A DNA stretch of 64,000 nt. Source: Nitrospiria bacterium (GTDB taxonomy: Bacteria; Nitrospirota; Nitrospiria; JACQBZ01). The stretch is from contig DATKAN010000038.1 of the NCBI GenBank assembly GCA_035498035.1, positions 83,498 to 147,497 on the forward strand, given 5' to 3'. The position numbers and the translations under genes are program-made. Shown here piece after piece: positions 60,039 through 64,000 of the stretch. How positions within the stretch are numbered: the stretch's first letter is position 1; every line of letters begins with the position of its first letter. Below the pieces are notes generated by a model. It had not been told where the DNA came from. It did no database searches and saw only the letters and a program-made list of their open reading frames with translations.

Positions 60039-60323
60039 GTGAATCAACAAGAAATCCGGGAGTCCATCCTCGAAGTGACCCGGGCGATCGAAAATGTCAA
60101 CCGGGTTTTTGAGAAACGCGCGGCGGAGTTGCGGGAGGCCGGCGACGCGCAAGGGCTGCAGCAGTGGACGAAGGCCTGTTCGGCCATGCGCGACAGCGGA
60201 AATATCTATATCACATGGGCCCGCCACTATGCCCAGTTGACGGAGCCCTCCGGCGCCTCCGAAGAGGAGGGCGGATTCTTAGACGAGGGGGCCGTATGGG
60301 ATGAGAATCCCTCCGGACCTTGA
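60039..60323 (+). CDS. Small conserved-looking protein, function unknown
   Basis: A 94-aa acidic, largely helical protein (coiled-coil-like EIRESILEVTRAIENVNRVFEKRAAELREAGD) with no recognisable motif. GTG start at 60039, 27 nt after the preceding stop. It may be cotranscribed with the FHA-like gene; the following mglBA pair has its own promoter. Confidence 0.6.
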   Translation: MNQQEIRESILEVTRAIENVNRVFEKRAAELREAGDAQGLQQWTKACSAMRDSGNIYITWARHYAQLTEPSGASEEEGGFLDEGAVWDENPSGP

Positions 60324-60342
60324 CCCGCCCTTGTCGTGACGC

Positions 60343-60371
60343 TTGCAACCTCCTTCTAATTCCTCTATAAT
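60343..60371 (+). promoter_or_regulatory. Promoter of mglBA
   Basis: TTGCAA (60343-60348), 17 bp, consensus TATAAT (60366-60371); predicted start near 60378, with GAGAGG before the ATG at 60409. Confidence 0.65.
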
Positions 60372-60408
60372 TCCATAGATTTTTCTAAACCGCGGGAGAG
60401 GTTGAAGT

Positions 60409-60924
60409 ATGCCCGATCCTGGATTGATCATGTACGAAGAGGAGTTCAAGCAGATCGACGCGGAACTCCGTCGGCTTCATCAACAGGCCAATGCCAAGGT
60501 CACCTTTCTGGTCGACAAGAACGGTCAGTTGATTTCGGCGATCGGCGAAACGGATAACCTGGACACAACCTCTTTGGCCTCTTTGACGGCGGGCAATATC
60601 GCCGCGACCGGCGGGATGGCCAAGCTGCTGGGCGAGAAGGATTTCTCGATCTTGTTTCACGAGGGGGAGCGGGACAATATTCATATTTCGCTGGTCGGCC
60701 GGGTGATTCTCGTGGTGATCTTCGACCAACGGTCTTCGCTGGGGCTGGTGCGTCTTCGGGTCAAAAAAAGCGTGGAGGTCCTGGGCCAAATCCTGCAAAA
60801 GATCCTGCAAAAAGTGGATCAGGCCAAGGCCCCGGCCGGAGCGGCCGGCGGGCCGTCCAAGGAAGATTCGAAGTCTCCCTTTGCCGAGATTACGGAAGAT
60901 GATATTGAAAAGTTGTTCGGCTGA
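60409..60924 (+). CDS. mglB: MglB, Roadblock/LC7 GTPase-activating protein
   Basis: Roadblock/LC7-domain protein that activates the MglA GTPase and sets cell polarity for type IV pili or gliding. The 171-aa product has KVTFLVDKNGQLISAIGE and GNIAATGGMAKLLGEKDFSILFHEGERDNIHIS, and a long C-terminal extension ending in ITEDDIEKLFG. Gene order mglB-mglA and separation of 42 nt are canonical. Confidence 0.93.
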   Translation: MPDPGLIMYEEEFKQIDAELRRLHQQANAKVTFLVDKNGQLISAIGETDNLDTTSLASLTAGNIAATGGMAKLLGEKDFSILFHEGERDNIHISLVGRVILVVIFDQRSSLGLVRLRVKKSVEVLGQILQKILQKVDQAKAPAGAAGGPSKEDSKSPFAEITEDDIEKLFG

Positions 60925-60966
60925 TTTCACGCAATCGGTTGGAGTTTAACCGGGGAACGGGTTGGC

Positions 60967-61554
60967 ATGTCGTTTATCAACTATTCAGCACGCGAGATTA
61001 ACTGCAAGATCGTTTTTTACGGTCCCGGACTCGGCGGGAAGACGACCAATCTTCAGTACATTTATAAAAAGACGAACCCCGACAGCAAGGGGAAAATGAT
61101 CTCCCTCGCCACCGAGAGCGAGCGGACGCTTTTTTTTGATTTTCTTCCTCTGGCGCTCGGAAACATCAAGGGCTTCAAGGTCCGGTTCCATCTCTACACC
61201 GTTCCCGGTCAGGTGTTCTACGATGCCAGTCGAAAGTTGATTCTAAAAGGCGTGGACGGCGTGGTGTTCGTGGCGGATTCTCAGGCGGAACGGATGGAGG
61301 CAAACATCGAAAGCATGGACAACCTGCGGCGGAATCTCCAGGAACAGGGGTATAATCTGGACAACCTTCCGTTTGTCGTCCAGTACAATAAACGCGATCT
61401 CCCCAGTGCCGTTTCGTTGGATGAACTAAATCAAGCGTTAAATCCCAAAGGAGTCCCTTCCTTCGAAGCGGTCGCTCCGCAAGGGCAGGGAATCTTCGAG
61501 ACGTTGAAAGAGATTGCCAAACAGGTCATCCTGGAGATTAAGAAGGGTTCGTAA
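60967..61554 (+). CDS. mglA: MglA, Ras-like polarity GTPase
   Basis: Small GTPase of 195 aa controlling pole identity. P-loop G19-T26 (GPGLGGKT), switch/PM3 [16 protein letters not shown] (with the MglA-specific P-x-G variant), VFVADSQ, and NKRD (G4: QYNKRDLP). Together with the PilB-like ATPase at 29 kb it suggests twitching-type motility. Confidence 0.95.
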   Translation: MSFINYSAREINCKIVFYGPGLGGKTTNLQYIYKKTNPDSKGKMISLATESERTLFFDFLPLALGNIKGFKVRFHLYTVPGQVFYDASRKLILKGVDGVVFVADSQAERMEANIESMDNLRRNLQEQGYNLDNLPFVVQYNKRDLPSAVSLDELNQALNPKGVPSFEAVAPQGQGIFETLKEIAKQVILEIKKGS

Positions 61555-61790
61555 GAAACCTTTAAACATTTTTTATAGCGTTCATCCTTTCGCTTAAGAG
61601 CCAACGGAATTTCCCGATCTTCAACCTTAGAGGCTTCGGAACGTGAAGCTGGGAAGACGGCCGCCGGTTGCCAATCTGATCGTTTTTCTGAAAACCTTCC
61701 TCTTTTCACCTCCATCCCATTCCGTCGCTCTTCTCGATTATTTACTTGTACCGTTTTGGTTACAGGTTCGGGTCGGACCGCGGGAACACA
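61555..61790. other. Spacer between mglA and prpB, no recognisable feature
   Basis: 236 nt between convergent genes. It contains a short T-run (TTTTTTATAG, 61570) that may aid mglA termination, but no clear hairpin. An open frame from 61643 to 61966 runs antisense into prpB and has no coding signature. Confidence 0.5.
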
Positions 61791-62675
61791 TTATCGGGAT
61801 CGTCTTCGCGATTGACCGCGTGAAACTTCTTCCTCCATCTTTTCGTACCGCTCGTAATCCAGCAGCTCATACAGTTCCTTCCGCGTTTGCATCTCGCCTA
61901 ATAGACTCCGTTGGGTTCCGCCTCGTTTCAGTTCGTGCAGCGCGGACTCGGCCGCTTTCATCATGACACGGAAGATCGTCATCGGAAAGATAACCAAGCG
62001 ATAGCCCATCCGGTCAAACTCCCGAACTGACAGGTACGGACTTTTCCCGAACTCGGTCATGTTGGCCATTAAAGGCCCCTTAACACGGTTCGCAAACTTG
62101 GAAAATTCCGCGGCCGACTCCAGTGCTTCAGGAAAAATCATGTCCGCGCCGGCGTCGCGGTATTGCCGGGCCCGGTCGATCGCGGCCCCCAACCCCTCCA
62201 CCCCTCGCGCGTCCGTCCGCGCGATAATGATGAGATCGGGATCCTTCCGTGCTTTTGCGGCCGAGCGGATCTTTTCGGCCATCGTTTTGGCCGGGACTAA
62301 TCGCTTCCCGGCCAGATGCCCGCATCGTTTCGGATCTCGCTGGTCTTCGATTTGGATGGCCGCGGCGCCGGCGCGTTCCAGCTCGCGAACGGTTCGGGCC
62401 ACGCTGAGCGGACCGCCAAATCCGGTGTCCGCATCGACGATCAGGGGGAGACGCGCGGCGGAGGTGATGTAGGCGGTCTGCTGCGCAAGCTCGGTCATTG
62501 TCAGGAGTCCGATGTCCGGCATGGCGGTCATTCCGTTTGTCAGTCCCGCTCCGGAGAGATAAGCCGCTTGAAAGCCGGAGCGCTCCACCATCGTGGCCGT
62601 AATGGCATTAAACACGCCGGGGGCGACGACCACCCCCTGAGCGAGTCGCTTGCGTAATTGCGAAGCGGAAGTCAT
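61791..62675 (-). CDS. prpB: Methylisocitrate lyase (2-methylcitrate cycle)
   Basis: Isocitrate lyase/PEP mutase superfamily, 294 aa, splitting 2-methylisocitrate to pyruvate and succinate. Motifs: the substrate loop GVFNAITATMVERSGFQAAYLSGAG, VDADTGFGG, the catalytic cysteine in DPKRCGHLAGK (KRCGH is the methylisocitrate-lyase type rather than KKCGH of isocitrate lyase) and MANMTEFGKSPYLSV. The start overlaps the prpD stop (ATGA), supporting methylcitrate context. Confidence 0.9.
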   Translation of the reverse strand: MTSASQLRKRLAQGVVVAPGVFNAITATMVERSGFQAAYLSGAGLTNGMTAMPDIGLLTMTELAQQTAYITSAARLPLIVDADTGFGGPLSVARTVRELERAGAAAIQIEDQRDPKRCGHLAGKRLVPAKTMAEKIRSAAKARKDPDLIIIARTDARGVEGLGAAIDRARQYRDAGADMIFPEALESAAEFSKFANRVKGPLMANMTEFGKSPYLSVREFDRMGYRLVIFPMTIFRVMMKAAESALHELKRGGTQRSLLGEMQTRKELYELLDYERYEKMEEEVSRGQSRRRSR

Positions 62676-64000
62676 GCCGGCTGTCCTTTTCGTTTGACGG
62701 GGACGACGCAAAGCGAGAGCAGATCGTCCATCTTTTTTAAGGTGTCCAACTTCCAAAGCCGATCCAGGATTTTTCGGATCTGTTTCTTGGAAAGCCTCGG
62801 TTCGGTCAGTGAAATGAATTTCGCCTCCACTTCGTTGTCCGACAGCGGACGTTTCGGATGTCCCTTGGGATAGGTGACTTTGAGAGAATGAGACTGTCCG
62901 TCGACCGTCTTCACCAGGACTTGATTCGGCATCGACTCAGGATAGGCCCGGTTAAATTCGGGATCGTCCGTAACGGACACTTTTTGAATCAGCGCACGGA
63001 GTCGTGGATCCGCGATCCGCGCATCCGTAAATTGATCAAGCCCGACCGCGCCGTCCATGAGGGCCACCGCGACAAGATAGGGCAGACTGTGATCCGCCGT
63101 CTCCCGACTGCGGGGATGCCATTTCTCGGGATCCCTCCCGATGATCTCGACCGAGACGTCAAACGTCTTGACCTCGATCGCACCAATATCCTTTGGATCA
63201 ATCTTTTTCCGAAGAAGGAGCGCGGCCTCGATGGCGCTTTGTGCATGGTATTCGGCCGGGTAAAATTTAATATACGTATTCAGGATTTTAAACGGGGTTC
63301 CCTTACCTCCCAGCGTCGGAAGGTCGAACGGGCCGGTGACCAGTCGGAAGAACCCTTTTTCCCCCTCGAACAACGGCGCCGGGCCGGTCATTCCCTGTTT
63401 GGCCAGAAGCGCCGCAAAGATTCCGTTCCGCGCGGCATTCGCAAACGCGCAGCCTTTCCACATCGAAAGTTCCCCGACGCGCGTCTGGCGCATCGCCACA
63501 TTGGGAACCCCGGCCAGGCCGAGCGCATGGACCATCTCTGGTTCCGAGAGCCCCATCAGTTTTGCGGCCATCAGTGATGTGGACAACGGACCATAGGTGA
63601 CATGATCCCACCCCCGCGTGCGCAGCGCGGCCGCATCGCAGAGGCGGCATTGAATCTCATAACCGATCACGATGGACGTGATCAGGTTTTTGCCGTTCCG
63701 GCCTTCCGCCTCGGCCACGGCCAGCGCGGCCGCGATGTTGTCGCTGGGATGGGCCGGCTCTTTCGACAGATAGGTGTCGTTGTAGTCGAAATAACGGATC
63801 ATCGTCCCGTTGGCGAAGGCGGCCAGGTCGGGCGCGGAGGTATGGTTTGTGCCGAGGACGGTCGCCGGATAACGGCTCTTCACAAATCGAGCTGCCGTAC
63901 GGGCGATACGGCAGGGGTCGGAATCAAACGCCCCGAGCGCGCAGCCGATCGAATCGATCACACGCCGCTTGACTTCGTGGACCACGTCGCGCGGCAGATC
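62672..64000 (-). CDS. prpD: MmgE/PrpD family 2-methylcitrate dehydratase (5' end outside window)
   Basis: About 443 residues of an MmgE/PrpD protein are visible; the frame is open to the right edge, where it reads DLPRDVVHEVKRRVIDSIGCALG. The segment YLSKEPAHPSDNIAAALAVAE, the GYEIQCRLCDAAALRTRGWDHV block and the C-terminal HPKRPLSDNEVEAKF match the family. Dehydrates 2-methylcitrate to feed PrpB; propionyl-CoA disposal is implied. Substrate specificity within the family is not certain. Confidence 0.88.
   Translation of the reverse strand, partial: DLPRDVVHEVKRRVIDSIGCALGAFDSDPCRIARTAARFVKSRYPATVLGTNHTSAPDLAAFANGTMIRYFDYNDTYLSKEPAHPSDNIAAALAVAEAEGRNGKNLITSIVIGYEIQCRLCDAAALRTRGWDHVTYGPLSTSLMAAKLMGLSEPEMVHALGLAGVPNVAMRQTRVGELSMWKGCAFANAARNGIFAALLAKQGMTGPAPLFEGEKGFFRLVTGPFDLPTLGGKGTPFKILNTYIKFYPAEYHAQSAIEAALLLRKKIDPKDIGAIEVKTFDVSVEIIGRDPEKWHPRSRETADHSLPYLVAVALMDGAVGLDQFTDARIADPRLRALIQKVSVTDDPEFNRAYPESMPNQVLVKTVDGQSHSLKVTYPKGHPKRPLSDNEVEAKFISLTEPRLSKKQIRKILDRLWKLDTLKKMDDLLSLCVVPVKRKGQPA

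Noticed and set aside
61643..61966. 107-codon + strand open frame after mglA
   Set aside because: Runs antisense into prpB and has no coding character.
61791..62675. Isocitrate lyase of the glyoxylate shunt
   Set aside because: Length (294 aa) and the KRCGH motif fit methylisocitrate lyase, and the gene is coupled to a prpD-like gene.

Overview
The window is a gene-dense, GC-rich (about 60% by eye) bacterial chromosome segment with no phage, transposase or CRISPR. Gene content points to a Gram-negative autotroph-like lineage, most plausibly Nitrospirota (Nitrospira/Manganitrophus-like): a five-subunit 2-oxoacid:ferredoxin oxidoreductase of the type used in the reductive TCA cycle, LL-diaminopimelate aminotransferase (DapL), MglAB with a PilB-type ATPase, lipoproteins and a multiheme cytochrome c. 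The phylum assignment is inference; no 16S rRNA is present.

Layout. 1-9.9 kb (+): division and cell-wall cluster murG(partial)-murC-murB-ddl-ftsQ-ftsA-ftsZ, then pgeF-yggS-yggT-divIVA and two small genes. 10.6-24.5 kb (-): an almost unbroken minus-strand run. Read in the direction of transcription it is ccsA-hemA-hemC-cobA/hemD-hemB (heme), ribF, hpt, ftsH, folP, cdaA-cdaR-glmM (c-di-AMP and cell wall), then a tetraheme cytochrome c with its own operator-like promoter. 24.7-34.2 kb (+): two bifunctional-nuclease (DUF151) genes around a lipoprotein, comEC, a PilB-like ATPase with an added zinc-ribbon tail, and putA. 34.2-40.5 kb (-): dapA-dapB-FAH hydrolase-dapL-folK-deoxynucleoside kinase-panC, plus glyoxalase I. 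40.5-49.9 kb: uvrC, an EamA transporter, a TPR lipoprotein, a YHS protein, transaldolase, glycerate kinase, an FHA-GGDEF protein, typA and a DUF2155 lipoprotein. 49.9-51.4 kb: a stable-RNA cluster (tRNA-Arg, tadA, two tRNA-Ser, SRP RNA) whose spacers hold a structured repeat family. 51.4-54.1 kb: dnaX-ybaB-recR. 54.2-61.6 kb (+): a regulator in which a helix-turn-helix is fused to a domain like domain II of the oxidoreductase alpha subunit, the oxidoreductase operon itself, a winged-helix/FHA-like protein, a small protein and mglB-mglA. 61.8-64 kb (-): methylcitrate-cycle genes prpB and prpD (partial).

The most novel item is the regulator at 54253-55077. It appears to carry a copy of a domain of the enzyme encoded just downstream, and its promoter shares sequence with that of the enzyme operon, which suggests an enzyme-derived sensor controlling pyruvate/2-oxoglutarate:ferredoxin oxidoreductase. 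Other notable signals are a repeat with compensatory base changes lying 3' of stable RNA genes, a two-hairpin leader at the same distance from the ftsZ and oxidoreductase gamma start codons, several apparently leaderless promoters, a terminator-like hairpin at the very 5' end of the predicted typA transcript, and a perfect palindrome inside the promoter spacer of the cytochrome c gene.
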